A DNA stretch of 62,415 bases from NCBI GenBank assembly GCA_903861125.1, contig CAIOTF010000043.1, positions 1 to 62,415 on the forward strand. Direction: 5' to 3'. The notes below the pieces were generated by a model. It saw only the letters and a program-made list of their open reading frames with translations, did no database searches and was not told where the DNA came from. A program made the translations under genes and the position numbers. Source of the DNA: an uncultured Ignavibacteriota bacterium (GTDB taxonomy: Bacteria > Bacteroidota > Ignavibacteria > UBA10030 > UBA8401). Below, one piece after another: positions 26,407 to 34,230 of this stretch (position 1 is the stretch's first letter; each line of letters begins with the position of its first letter).

Positions 26407-27954
26407 ATGGCTGAAGTTCGACCTGATGAAATAACTGCGATACTCCGCAAACAATTAGCCGGATACGAAAAAGAAGTAGATATCTATGATGTCGGTACCG
26501 TTCTCCAGGTGGGTGATGGTATTGCACGCGTGTACGGTCTTTCCAAATGTATGTCCGGCGAACTCGTCGAGTTTCCGAACGATGTGTTTGGGATGGTACT
26601 GAATCTTGAAGAAGATAACGTCGGATGCATCCTGTTCGGCGATGATACAAAGATCAAAGAAGGTGATACCGTAAAGCGCACAAACCGCGTTGCTTCAATG
26701 CCGGTCGGTGATGCGATGCTCGGACGCGTTATCAATCCGCTCGGTCAGCCGATCGACGGCCGCGGTCCTATTAAAACGGATAAATTTTCGCCGATTGAAC
26801 GGAAAGCGCTTGGCGTTATTCAGCGCCAGCCGGTAAAACAGGCATTGCAGACAGGTCTAAAATCTGTTGACGGTATGATCCCGATCGGACGCGGTCAGCG
26901 CCAATTGATTATCGGTGACCGTCAAACGGGAAAAACGGCTGTTGCGCTCGATGCTATCATCAATCAGCGTTATACTCACACAGAAGAAGCAAAAAAACAG
27001 GGGATCAAACCTGTCTATTGTATCTATGTTGCGGTCGGACAAAAGGGTTCCACGGTTGCACAAGTGGTAAACAAGCTTGAAGATGAAGGAGCAATGGCAT
27101 ATACCACCGTTATCGCCGCAAATGCAAGCGATCCGGCGCCGATGCAGTTTGTTGCGCCGTATTCCGGTGCTACGCTGGGTGAATTTTTCCGTGATAACGG
27201 ACGCGATGCACTTGTGGTGTATGATGATCTTTCCAAACAAGCAGCGGCATATCGCCAGGTTTCACTGTTGCTCCGCCGTCCGCCCGGACGCGAAGCATAT
27301 CCCGGCGACGTGTTCTATCTTCACTCACGGTTATTGGAACGTTCTTCGAAACTGAGCGATGAAGAAGGTGGCGGAAGTCTTACGGCGCTGCCGATTATCG
27401 AAACGCAGGCAGGCGACGTTTCCGCATACATCCCGACAAACGTTATCTCTATTACAGACGGTCAGATCTATCTTGAGCCGAACCTGTTTAATGCCGGCGT
27501 TCGTCCCGCCATCAACGTCGGTATCTCGGTATCGCGCGTGGGCGGTAATGCTCAGATCAAAGCTATGAAAAAAGTTGCCGGCCGTTTGCGTCTGGAACTT
27601 GCACAATATAGAGAACTGGAAGCATTCGCAAAGTTCGGTTCGGATCTTGATAAATCCACGCAGCAACAATTGCGCCGTGGCGCACGTCTTGTTGAATTGC
27701 TGAAGCAGGGACAATATGTTCCGCTGACGGTTGATAAACAGGTCGTGATGATCTATCTCGGCACGAATGGTTTGTTGGATGAATTGCCTGTTAACTCCAT
27801 ACAGCAATTCGAAAAAGAGTTCCTGCAAATGTTCGAGTTGAAGCACAAAGATTTACTTACGTCGATTGCCGAGAAAAAAGACTTATCAGACGATGTGGCA
27901 AAACAAATTCAATCCATTGCAAAAGAATTCATATCAACGTTTAAAGCGGCGTAA
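26407..27954 (+). CDS. atpA: F0F1 ATP synthase subunit alpha
   Basis: 515 residues, full length for the family. Walker A GDRQTGKT (about 170), the catalytic-site Arg region ([17 protein letters not shown]), [28 protein letters not shown], all intact. Non-catalytic nucleotide-binding subunit of F1. The operon continues in the same direction, but the next two genes are not ATP synthase subunits; the gamma gene comes only after them. Confidence 0.97.
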   Translation: MAEVRPDEITAILRKQLAGYEKEVDIYDVGTVLQVGDGIARVYGLSKCMSGELVEFPNDVFGMVLNLEEDNVGCILFGDDTKIKEGDTVKRTNRVASMPVGDAMLGRVINPLGQPIDGRGPIKTDKFSPIERKALGVIQRQPVKQALQTGLKSVDGMIPIGRGQRQLIIGDRQTGKTAVALDAIINQRYTHTEEAKKQGIKPVYCIYVAVGQKGSTVAQVVNKLEDEGAMAYTTVIAANASDPAPMQFVAPYSGATLGEFFRDNGRDALVVYDDLSKQAAAYRQVSLLLRRPPGREAYPGDVFYLHSRLLERSSKLSDEEGGGSLTALPIIETQAGDVSAYIPTNVISITDGQIYLEPNLFNAGVRPAINVGISVSRVGGNAQIKAMKKVAGRLRLELAQYRELEAFAKFGSDLDKSTQQQLRRGARLVELLKQGQYVPLTVDKQVVMIYLGTNGLLDELPVNSIQQFEKEFLQMFELKHKDLLTSIAEKKDLSDDVAKQIQSIAKEFISTFKAA

Positions 27955-27970
27955 ATAAACCGAGGGTGCT

Positions 27971-28180
27971 GTGCCGAACGAAATGAAAATAGTCGGAAGA
28001 AGAAAATCGGCAAAAGTTGACCTTAATGCTGCACGCGGTTTTTTAAAAATGGCGAATATCCTGCGAGCTGGGAAACCATTTTTGCCGAAAGGCGTTCATC
28101 GCTTCAAAACATTTGAGGAGAGCAATGAATGGTCGCTGAAAATGATAACGAGGGATTACAATCCAGGCTCCCGGAAATAG
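27971..28180 (+). CDS. Small partner protein of the adjacent nucleotidyltransferase
   Basis: 69 residues from GTG at 27971 (GAGGG four bases upstream); an ATG at 27983 is a possible alternative. Basic, soluble, no membrane helix. The C-terminal part PKGVHRFKTFEESNEWSLKM fits small Bacteroidota proteins that precede nucleotidyltransferase-fold genes and whose role is not established. It starts 17 bases after atpA and overlaps the nucleotidyltransferase start by 52 bases. Together they look like a two-gene module, possibly toxin-antitoxin-like, placed inside the ATP synthase operon without breaking its direction. Confidence 0.62.
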   Translation: MPNEMKIVGRRKSAKVDLNAARGFLKMANILRAGKPFLPKGVHRFKTFEESNEWSLKMITRDYNPGSRK

Positions 28181-28620
28181 AAGACCTTGTTCACCTGTGC
28201 AGGGAATTGAATACGGCAGGAGCTAGGTATATCGTTATCGGAGGAATGGCGGTCATTCAAGCAGGATTTGCCAGGACAACGGAAGATATCGATCTTCTGG
28301 TGGAAATATCAGCCGAGAATCAAAAAAAGATTCGCAAAGCAATGATGACGTTGCCTGATCAGGCAATTCGGGAAGTTGGGCCTGATGATTTAGAAAACTA
28401 TACCGTAGTGCGTGTCAGTGATGAAATAACGATCAAATTAATGGCAAAAGCCTGCGGTATTTCATATGAAGAAGCAAAAAATGAAATTATTATTGCCGTG
28501 ATTGATGATGTTGAAATTCCGCTTGCAAGTCCGGAGCTGCTGTGGAAAATGAAACAAACAATGCGTGAAAAAGACAAACTTGATTTAACGTTTTTAAGTA
28601 CACTGTTGAAGAAAAAATAA
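28129..28620 (+). CDS. Nucleotidyltransferase-fold protein (AbiEii/DUF6036-like)
   Basis: 163 residues from ATG at 28129, with GAGGAGAG upstream. The motif GGMAVIQAGFARTTEDIDLLV (GG/A...DxD; about residues 40-60) is the nucleotidyltransferase-fold core found in AbiEii-type toxins and related NTases, and IPLASPELLWKMKQTMREKDKLDLTFL resembles the C-terminal metal/substrate region of that group. A GS motif preceding the DxD is replaced by GG, common in this branch. It would transfer NMP to a protein or RNA, or act as a pseudo-enzyme; unknown. It overlaps its small partner by 52 bases and its stop abuts the atpG start directly (TAA then ATG). Confidence 0.78.
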   Translation: MVAENDNEGLQSRLPEIEDLVHLCRELNTAGARYIVIGGMAVIQAGFARTTEDIDLLVEISAENQKKIRKAMMTLPDQAIREVGPDDLENYTVVRVSDEITIKLMAKACGISYEEAKNEIIIAVIDDVEIPLASPELLWKMKQTMREKDKLDLTFLSTLLKKK

Positions 28621-29505
28621 ATGGCAACCTTACGAGAGATACGCCAGCGGATCAGCGGCGTAAAAAGTACACAAAAGATCACCAAGGCCATGAAGATGGT
28701 GGCAGCGGCAAAACTGCGCCGCGCGACCGATGCAATCATTGCCGCACGCCCGTATGCACGGAAGATGCAGGAATTGCTTTCGTATCTTTCCGGACAGGTG
28801 GATGTAACAAAGTATCCGCAGTTCGAAGCACGCGAAGTGAAATCCGTTGCAATTGTTGTTGTAACGGCGGACCGGGGATTATGCGGCGCGTTCAACAGCA
28901 ACATCATCAAAGCGACTGTGAACCATATCAATAAGAATTACGCCGAGATGAACAAAGCGGGAAAATTGAAATTGATCTGCGTTGGCAAAAAAGGATTCGA
29001 TTTCTTCAGCAAGCGTGACTACGAAGTGATCGCAAAGCATATCGGCGTGTACAGTCAGATGAATTTTAACACGGCGAAAACGATCGTAACGGAAATTGTC
29101 GACGGTTTTGTGAATGGCGAATACGATAAAGTGGAGATTATCTCCAACGAATTCAAAAACGCCGTTCAGCAAAAACTGACGATCGGTCAGTTCCTTCCGG
29201 TCGTTCAACAGCAGTCGGCCGATAAAAAATCGCAATCTACGGATTATATTTTCGAACCGACAAGCGACGAAATCGTCTCCGCACTTATACCGAAACATCT
29301 CAATTTTCAAGTGTGGCGCGTTCTGCTGGATTCGAATGCGGCGGAACACGGCGCGCGCATGTCGGCGATGGAAAATGCATCGACGAACGCACGTGACCTT
29401 ATCAAGATCTTACAATTGAATTATAACAAAGCGCGCCAGGCAGCGATAACCAAAGAATTGCTCGAGATCGTTGCCGGTGCCGAAGCGTTGAAAAAAGCAA
29501 GTTAA
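28621..29505 (+). CDS. atpG: F0F1 ATP synthase subunit gamma
   Basis: 294 residues. N-terminal TLREIRQRISGVKSTQKITKAMKMVAAAKLRRA and C-terminal MSAMENASTNARDLIKILQLNYNKARQAAITKELLEIVAGAEAL are the conserved rotor-shaft helices. Its ATG follows the nucleotidyltransferase stop with no spacing and has only a weak upstream GAAG, so translation probably depends on ribosomes finishing the inserted gene. The beta (atpD) and epsilon (atpC) genes are not in this window; a separate atpDC locus is usual in Chlorobi/Bacteroidota relatives. Confidence 0.95.
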   Translation: MATLREIRQRISGVKSTQKITKAMKMVAAAKLRRATDAIIAARPYARKMQELLSYLSGQVDVTKYPQFEAREVKSVAIVVVTADRGLCGAFNSNIIKATVNHINKNYAEMNKAGKLKLICVGKKGFDFFSKRDYEVIAKHIGVYSQMNFNTAKTIVTEIVDGFVNGEYDKVEIISNEFKNAVQQKLTIGQFLPVVQQQSADKKSQSTDYIFEPTSDEIVSALIPKHLNFQVWRVLLDSNAAEHGARMSAMENASTNARDLIKILQLNYNKARQAAITKELLEIVAGAEALKKAS

Positions 29506-29522
29506 TCACTCGTTCGTGATTA
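29503..29522 (+). terminator. Hairpin at the end of the ATP synthase operon
   Basis: TAATCAC (including the atpG stop codon) pairs with GTGATTA across TCGTTC. There is no T-run, so it may be a weak terminator or a processing hairpin separating the atp genes from ffh. Confidence 0.35.
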
Positions 29523-29562
29523 CATTGCCGTAAGCAATACGATGACTATATAGAAAAATAAA

Positions 29563-30888
29563 ATGTTCGAAACACTTACTGAAAAATTAGACGTTGCGCT
29601 AAAAAAACTTCGCGGTCAGCACCGTATCTCGGAAGAGAATACGGCAGAAGCCTTAAGTGAAGTACGTCGCGTACTGCTCGATGCCGACGTGAATTTCAAC
29701 GTCGTTAAATCGTTCATTGACAAAGTTCAGAAAAAAGCGGTCGGACAGGAAGTCGTCAGTAATGTTGCGCCGGGACAGCTCATTATCAAGATCATCTACG
29801 ATGAATTAGTTGAATTGATGGGAACGGCGAAGGCAGAGATCAATCTTTCTTCTGAGATTCCGTCCGTTATAATGGTGGCCGGTCTGCAGGGTTCCGGTAA
29901 AACGACATTCAGCGGAAAACTTGCGCTCTATCTTAAGAGCAAAGGAAAACTGCCCCTGCTGGTAGCGGCCGATACGTACCGTCCGGCGGCAATCGATCAG
30001 TTGATTGCGCTTGGGCAGCAGATTGATGTTCCTGTATTCAGCAGCAGAACGAACACAGCATTGGAGATCGCGAAAAAAGCTATTCCCTTTGCAAAAGAAA
30101 ATGCACGCGATGTAATCATTATCGATACGGCAGGTCGCCTAGCGATAGACGAAACGATGATGAAAGAGGTCGCGGATATCAAGGCCGCGGTGAAACCGCA
30201 CGAGATCCTGTTTGTTGTTGATTCGATGATCGGTCAGGATGCAGTGAACACAGCGAAAGCATTCCACGATCGTCTGGATTATGACGGTGTAGTGCTGACG
30301 AAACTCGACGGCGATACGCGCGGCGGCGCGGCCCTCTCAATCAGAAGTGTAGTCGGTATACCGATTAAGTTCGTCGGCGTTGGCGAAAAGATGGATGCCC
30401 TCGAGCAGTTCTATCCCGAGAGAATGGCATCGCGCATTCTGGGGATGGGTGATATTGTTTCGCTCGTTGAAAAGGCGCAGCAGACGTTCGACCAGAAGCA
30501 GGCGGAAAAACTCCAGGACAAGATCATAAAGTCCCAGTTCACGCTGCAGGATTTTTATGAACAGCTGCAGCAGATCAAAAAAATGGGACCGCTTTCGCAA
30601 GTAATGTCCATGATCCCCGGTGCGAGCAAACTGGGAAACACGAGCGATATTGACGATAAAGAATTAAAATATGTGGAAGCAATCATTCTTTCCATGACGA
30701 AACAGGAACGTGAGAATCCGGGAATCATCAACGGATCGAGGAGAAAACGGATTGCGAACGGCAGCGGTACAACGATACAGGAAGTGAACAAACTTTTAAC
30801 GCAATTTACCGAGATGCAGAAAATGATGCGGAATTTTTCAAAAGGAAAAAGCCTTGCTAAGATGGTGGGACAGCGTCTCGGACGGTAA
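29563..30888 (+). CDS. ffh: Signal recognition particle protein Ffh
   Basis: 441 residues. N domain (ALKKLRGQHRISEENTAEALSEVRRVLLDADV), GTPase domain with G1 GLQGSGKTT (about 108), DTYRPAAIDQL, G3 DTAGR, G4 TKLDGD, and the Met-rich M domain (SQVMSMIPGASKLG, MTKQERENPGIINGSRRKRIANGSGT) that binds SRP RNA and signal peptides. The C-terminus stops at GKSLAKMVGQRLGR without a long tail. It targets membrane proteins cotranslationally. The ffh-rpsP-rimM-trmD-rplS order is ancient and conserved. Confidence 0.97.
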   Translation: MFETLTEKLDVALKKLRGQHRISEENTAEALSEVRRVLLDADVNFNVVKSFIDKVQKKAVGQEVVSNVAPGQLIIKIIYDELVELMGTAKAEINLSSEIPSVIMVAGLQGSGKTTFSGKLALYLKSKGKLPLLVAADTYRPAAIDQLIALGQQIDVPVFSSRTNTALEIAKKAIPFAKENARDVIIIDTAGRLAIDETMMKEVADIKAAVKPHEILFVVDSMIGQDAVNTAKAFHDRLDYDGVVLTKLDGDTRGGAALSIRSVVGIPIKFVGVGEKMDALEQFYPERMASRILGMGDIVSLVEKAQQTFDQKQAEKLQDKIIKSQFTLQDFYEQLQQIKKMGPLSQVMSMIPGASKLGNTSDIDDKELKYVEAIILSMTKQERENPGIINGSRRKRIANGSGTTIQEVNKLLTQFTEMQKMMRNFSKGKSLAKMVGQRLGR

Positions 30889-30964
30889 TCAGTACATTAA
30901 TTCGGAAAATTTGTAAATAATAAAAATAAACACATCAACAGCAGTAAAAAAGGAGTAACAACTC

Positions 30965-31396
30965 GTGGCAGTAAAAATCAGATTACAACGCGGCGGCAAA
31001 AAGAAACAGCCGATCTATCGTATCGTGGCAGCAGATTCGCGGTACAAACGTGACGGCCGATTCCTTGAAAGACTCGGTCAATATAATCCCAGCACCGATC
31101 CGATCACCATCGATGTCAAAGAAGGCCGGATCATGTATTGGCTCGGCGTCGGCGCAACACCGACCGACACGGTAAAGAACCTTCTCAGCCGTAAAGGGAT
31201 TATGCTGAAATGGACCCTGAAGAAAAAAGGGAAAGATGAAGCAACCATTGCAGCAGAATTTGAAAAATGGTCTGCTTCGCAATCCTTAAAACGCGAAAAA
31301 GAACTTGCAAAAAAAGCACGACGCAAAGTGGCAAAGAAAAAGGCATCGGCTCCGGCAGCAAAAGAAGCACCGGCCGAAGCACCGGCTCAAGCGTAG
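30965..31396 (+). CDS. rpsP: Ribosomal protein bS16
   Basis: 143 residues from GTG at 30965 (AAGGAG upstream). The first 80 residues are the standard bS16 (VKIRLQRGGKKKQPIYRIVAADSR, FLERLGQYNP). The rest is a Lys-then-Ala/Pro-rich tail (KREKELAKKARRKVAKKKASAPAAKEAPAEAPAQA in part), which is the extension seen in many Bacteroidota bS16 proteins. Structural component of the 30S subunit. Confidence 0.96.
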   Translation: MAVKIRLQRGGKKKQPIYRIVAADSRYKRDGRFLERLGQYNPSTDPITIDVKEGRIMYWLGVGATPTDTVKNLLSRKGIMLKWTLKKKGKDEATIAAEFEKWSASQSLKREKELAKKARRKVAKKKASAPAAKEAPAEAPAQA

Positions 31397-31464
31397 TTAT
31401 AAATTAACATTCTTGGCAACACCGCGGATAACTTCGTCTTCTCGAACAAATACAGGAGGCAGAT

Positions 31465-31695
31465 ATGCGAGAATTCCTCGAATACGTTGCGAAGCGCCTT
31501 GTTGATAATCCGGACTCGGTTGTTATTACAGAAGAGGATAAGGACAATAAGGTTATTTTTAAAATCAAAGTAGATCAGGCCGATATCGGAAAGATTATCG
31601 GCAAGCAGGGCCGTACGGCACAGTCCATGCGCGTATTGCTCAGCGCGGTAGCTGCTAAATCGGGCAAAAGGGCGATCCTCGAAGTTGAAGACTAA
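31465..31695 (+). CDS. khpA: KH-domain RNA-binding protein KhpA
   Basis: 76 residues. Single type II KH domain with the GxxG loop IGKIIGKQGRTAQSMRVLL (about 48-66). This YlqC/KhpA family sits between rpsP and rimM in many bacteria and works with KhpB/Jag in RNA metabolism and cell division. Start preceded by AGGAGGC. It overlaps the rimM start by 11 bases. Confidence 0.93.
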   Translation: MREFLEYVAKRLVDNPDSVVITEEDKDNKVIFKIKVDQADIGKIIGKQGRTAQSMRVLLSAVAAKSGKRAILEVED

Positions 31696-32221
31696 ACAGC
31701 AGCAATCGCTTCGCGCGGTTGCACAGATCCGGAAGATCTTCGGGGTGCGCGGTGAGATGAAGATCGAATCGTTCGCGCGCACGATGGATGATTTTGAACG
31801 TCTAACAAACCTTCTTCGCGGACAGGACGAGAACAGCGTTATTCCGTGTGAGATTGAATCGGTAAAGATGCGCGGCGACGAGATCTATCTGAAATTGCGA
31901 GGCATCGACGATAAGACGGCGGCCGATCTTATAAGAGGTCAATATCTTTTCGTCGAAGAATCATTGAGGAAGGAACTTCCGAAAGAAAAATTTTTCATCG
32001 ATGAGTTGATCGGATGCACGGTGGTGAGTGAAGGGGGTAAAATCTACGGTACGGTAAGTTCCGTTGAAGCGTATCCGGCACAGATGATATATACCGTGAG
32101 GACGAAACAGGGATTTGTGATGCTGCCTGCAGTGCCGGAATTTATCGTGAATGTGGATGTAGAAAATAAAAAGATCATCGTTCGTCCGCCGGTTGGTCTT
32201 TTTCACGGTGAAATGCTGTAA
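31685..32221 (+). CDS. rimM: Ribosome maturation factor RimM
   Basis: 178 residues from TTG at 31685; no ATG or GTG fits before the conserved AVAQIRKIFGVRGEMKI start. N-terminal RimM barrel (about 12-95) and a C-terminal PRC-barrel (about 105-175: DELIGCTVVSEGGKIYGTV, VMLPAVPEFIVNVDVENKKIIVRPPVGL). It helps 30S head assembly through uS19. The 11-base overlap with khpA suggests translational coupling and explains the weak TTG start. Confidence 0.94.
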   Translation: MKTKQQQSLRAVAQIRKIFGVRGEMKIESFARTMDDFERLTNLLRGQDENSVIPCEIESVKMRGDEIYLKLRGIDDKTAADLIRGQYLFVEESLRKELPKEKFFIDELIGCTVVSEGGKIYGTVSSVEAYPAQMIYTVRTKQGFVMLPAVPEFIVNVDVENKKIIVRPPVGLFHGEML

Positions 32222-32235
32222 GTGTGAGTGAGAAT

Positions 32236-32910
32236 ATGAGAATAGATATTATTTCAGCGGTCCCGCAGTTATTGAAAAGTCCGCTGTCTGAAAGCATTCT
32301 CAAACGGGCGCAGGAAAAGAAATTGGTAGAGATCTTTGTTCATGACCTGCGTTCGTATGCGCACGATAAACACAAGATTATCGACCTTCCTCCGTACGGC
32401 GGAGGGGCGGGAATGATCCTGAAACCCGAACCGATCTTTGAATGTGTAGAGAAACTGCAGTCCGAACGTTCGTATGATGACATTATATACGTCACGGCAG
32501 ACGGCGAAGCGTTCGATCAAAAGATGGCAAACGATCTTTCGCTGAAAAAAAACATGATCATTCTCTGCGGGCACTATAAAGGGATCGATCAGAGGGTGCG
32601 AGAGATACTGGTGACGCGGGAAATTTCGATTGGAGATTATGTGCTGACGGGAGGGGAACTTGCGGCGATGGTGATCAGTGATGCGGTAATCAGACTGATC
32701 CCCGGTGCGATCGGGGATGGAGAATCAGCGCTGACAGATTCGTTCCAGGATGGACTGCTTGATGCGCCGAGTTATACGCGTCCTCCTGAATTCAGAGGAA
32801 TGAAAGTTCCCGAGGTGCTGCTCGGCGGAAACCATAAAGAAGTATCGAAGTGGAAAGAGAAACAGCGAAAGCTGAAGACACAGCACCGGAGAAAAGATAT
32901 GATGCAATAA
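32236..32910 (+). CDS. trmD: tRNA (guanine-37-N1)-methyltransferase TrmD
   Basis: 224 residues from ATG at 32236 (family start MRIDIIS; GTG four codons upstream is possible). SPOUT trefoil-knot methyltransferase: LPPYGGGAGMILKPEP, GHYKGIDQRV, the knot loop YVLTGGELAAMVISDAVIRLIPG, and the GLLDAPSYTRPPEFRGMKVPEVLLGGNHKEVSKW C-terminal active site half. Makes m1G37 in tRNA, preventing +1 frameshifts. Confidence 0.97.
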   Translation: MRIDIISAVPQLLKSPLSESILKRAQEKKLVEIFVHDLRSYAHDKHKIIDLPPYGGGAGMILKPEPIFECVEKLQSERSYDDIIYVTADGEAFDQKMANDLSLKKNMIILCGHYKGIDQRVREILVTREISIGDYVLTGGELAAMVISDAVIRLIPGAIGDGESALTDSFQDGLLDAPSYTRPPEFRGMKVPEVLLGGNHKEVSKWKEKQRKLKTQHRRKDMMQ

Positions 32911-32989
32911 ATCAGGACGGTCTCATGCCGAGGCAACAACAGCATGACGAATTCAAAGAGTGAGAATTAAAAAACATAAATCAATCATC

Positions 32990-33007
32990 GTTCCGGTCAA
33001 TCGGAAC
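32990..33007 (+). promoter_or_regulatory. Hairpin in the rplS leader
   Basis: GTTCCG pairs with CGGAAC across GTCAAT, 17 bases before the rplS start, in a 114-base gap after trmD. Such leader hairpins upstream of bL19 are often feedback sites, but this sequence was not matched to a known L19 leader. Confidence 0.4.
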
Positions 33008-33024
33008 AAAATAACGAGGTAGGT

Positions 33025-33372
33025 ATGGACAAAATCAAATTAGTGGAAGCAGCATTCATGAAATCCGAAATCCCGGATTTCAAAGTGGGCGATTCATTGA
33101 ACGTGCACGTGCGCGTTGTTGAAGGTGAAAAAGAACGTATTCAGCAATATCAAGGTGTTGTGATCGGACGCCGCGGAGAAGGAATGGGAGCAACATTCAC
33201 CGTTCGCAAGATCTCCGATGGTGTCGGTGTGGAAAGAATTTTCCCGCTGCATTCACCCCGTATTGCAAAGATCGAACGGGTAAAAGAAGGTCATTCACGC
33301 CGGTCGAAACTCTATTACTTGCGCGGACTTGCTGCCAAGCAGATTCGCCAAAAGACAGGCGCAAACCAGTGA
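33025..33372 (+). CDS. rplS: Ribosomal protein bL19
   Basis: 115 residues with [67 protein letters not shown] and [16 protein letters not shown], matching bL19 throughout. It sits at the 30S-50S interface. Its stop overlaps the GTG start of the next gene (GTGA). Confidence 0.97.
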   Translation: MDKIKLVEAAFMKSEIPDFKVGDSLNVHVRVVEGEKERIQQYQGVVIGRRGEGMGATFTVRKISDGVGVERIFPLHSPRIAKIERVKEGHSRRSKLYYLRGLAAKQIRQKTGANQ

Positions 33373-34184
33373 GTTCACAGATTCGCATTGGCCCGAAAGG
33401 GGTCTGGCGGATCGGCGCACTTCGCGAACTGTTCACACAACCGTTGTATCGCACGCTCAAAAGTTCCTCCGGTTTCCCGGGGGAACTTTTGTTTGATAAA
33501 CCATCCGTGCATATCGATGGACTGATGAGCAACGAACGGAATGCCGCCTTCGTTCTGCCGGTCGATTTTGCTCAGAACAGTTCCGGGATGATTTTGTATC
33601 CGGGAGTCGGCGTTTCGTCATCCGGCTACAGCAATGCTGCACGGCTGTATTTGCGGAAACATCTTCCGGTGATCAAGACGCTTGCTGTCGGAAATGTCTC
33701 CACGACCGACGTTGCGCTGTCACGCATTGTTCTTGGCGAAAAATATGATTCCGAACCGGCCATCATTCCGGTTGTCGGATCGATCGACGAAATGCTCGCA
33801 AAAGCGGATTGTGCGCTTGTTGCCGGCGACTCGGTTCTGTCAATTCAAACCGAACACCCGTTCATCGATATCGTGGACGAATGGTCCGATATCACCGAAC
33901 TTCCGTTTGTGCATGCGGTCTGCATTGCACGCACTGATATTTTTTCCAAAGAACTCAGCACACAGCTGTTCTCATCGCAGGATACGGGAAAGAAATCGCT
34001 CGAATCGATTGCCAATGAATTGGCGGCCGAGACAAGCCTTTCTGCCGATCTGCTGCAAAATTATCTGTCTCATTTTTCCTATGGATTCGATGAATTATCG
34101 AAGGCATCGTTGGAAGAATTCTTCCAGATGGCGTTTTATTATGGTATGCTGCCGGATATTCCGGAGATCAATATTGCACAATAG
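33369..34184 (+). CDS. MqnA/MqnD-like protein (diverged menaquinone futalosine-pathway family)
   Basis: 271 residues from GTG at 33369 overlapping the rplS stop. The fold pattern follows PF02621 (MqnA/MqnD): an opening [17 protein letters not shown] (MqnA normally has RIGAVxYLNTxPL), [37 protein letters not shown] (VDxxSxTSxxLxRILL in the family), [11 protein letters not shown], and [19 protein letters not shown] (W...TGLPFVFA in MqnA). The N-terminal SYLN loop that lines the active site is not conserved, so it may be a diverged paralogue. No other mqn gene is in the window. Confidence 0.6.
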   Translation: MSSQIRIGPKGVWRIGALRELFTQPLYRTLKSSSGFPGELLFDKPSVHIDGLMSNERNAAFVLPVDFAQNSSGMILYPGVGVSSSGYSNAARLYLRKHLPVIKTLAVGNVSTTDVALSRIVLGEKYDSEPAIIPVVGSIDEMLAKADCALVAGDSVLSIQTEHPFIDIVDEWSDITELPFVHAVCIARTDIFSKELSTQLFSSQDTGKKSLESIANELAAETSLSADLLQNYLSHFSYGFDELSKASLEEFFQMAFYYGMLPDIPEINIAQ

Positions 34185-34216
34185 AAACACTCTTCTTGAA
34201 ACTCACCATATTTCAG

Positions 34217-34225
34217 TGTAATTTG
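34217..34225 (+). promoter_or_regulatory. Candidate -7 promoter element TGTAATTTG
   Basis: Identical 9-mer to 7127-7135, ending five bases before the recN start codon. If it is the -7 element, recN would have almost no leader. Supported only by recurrence and position. Confidence 0.35.
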
Positions 34226-34230
34226 GGTCA

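Noticed and set aside
28129-28620. Possible ATP synthase accessory subunit
   Set aside because: The GG...DxD core is that of nucleotidyltransferases and no ATP synthase subunit has it; position alone does not justify the label.
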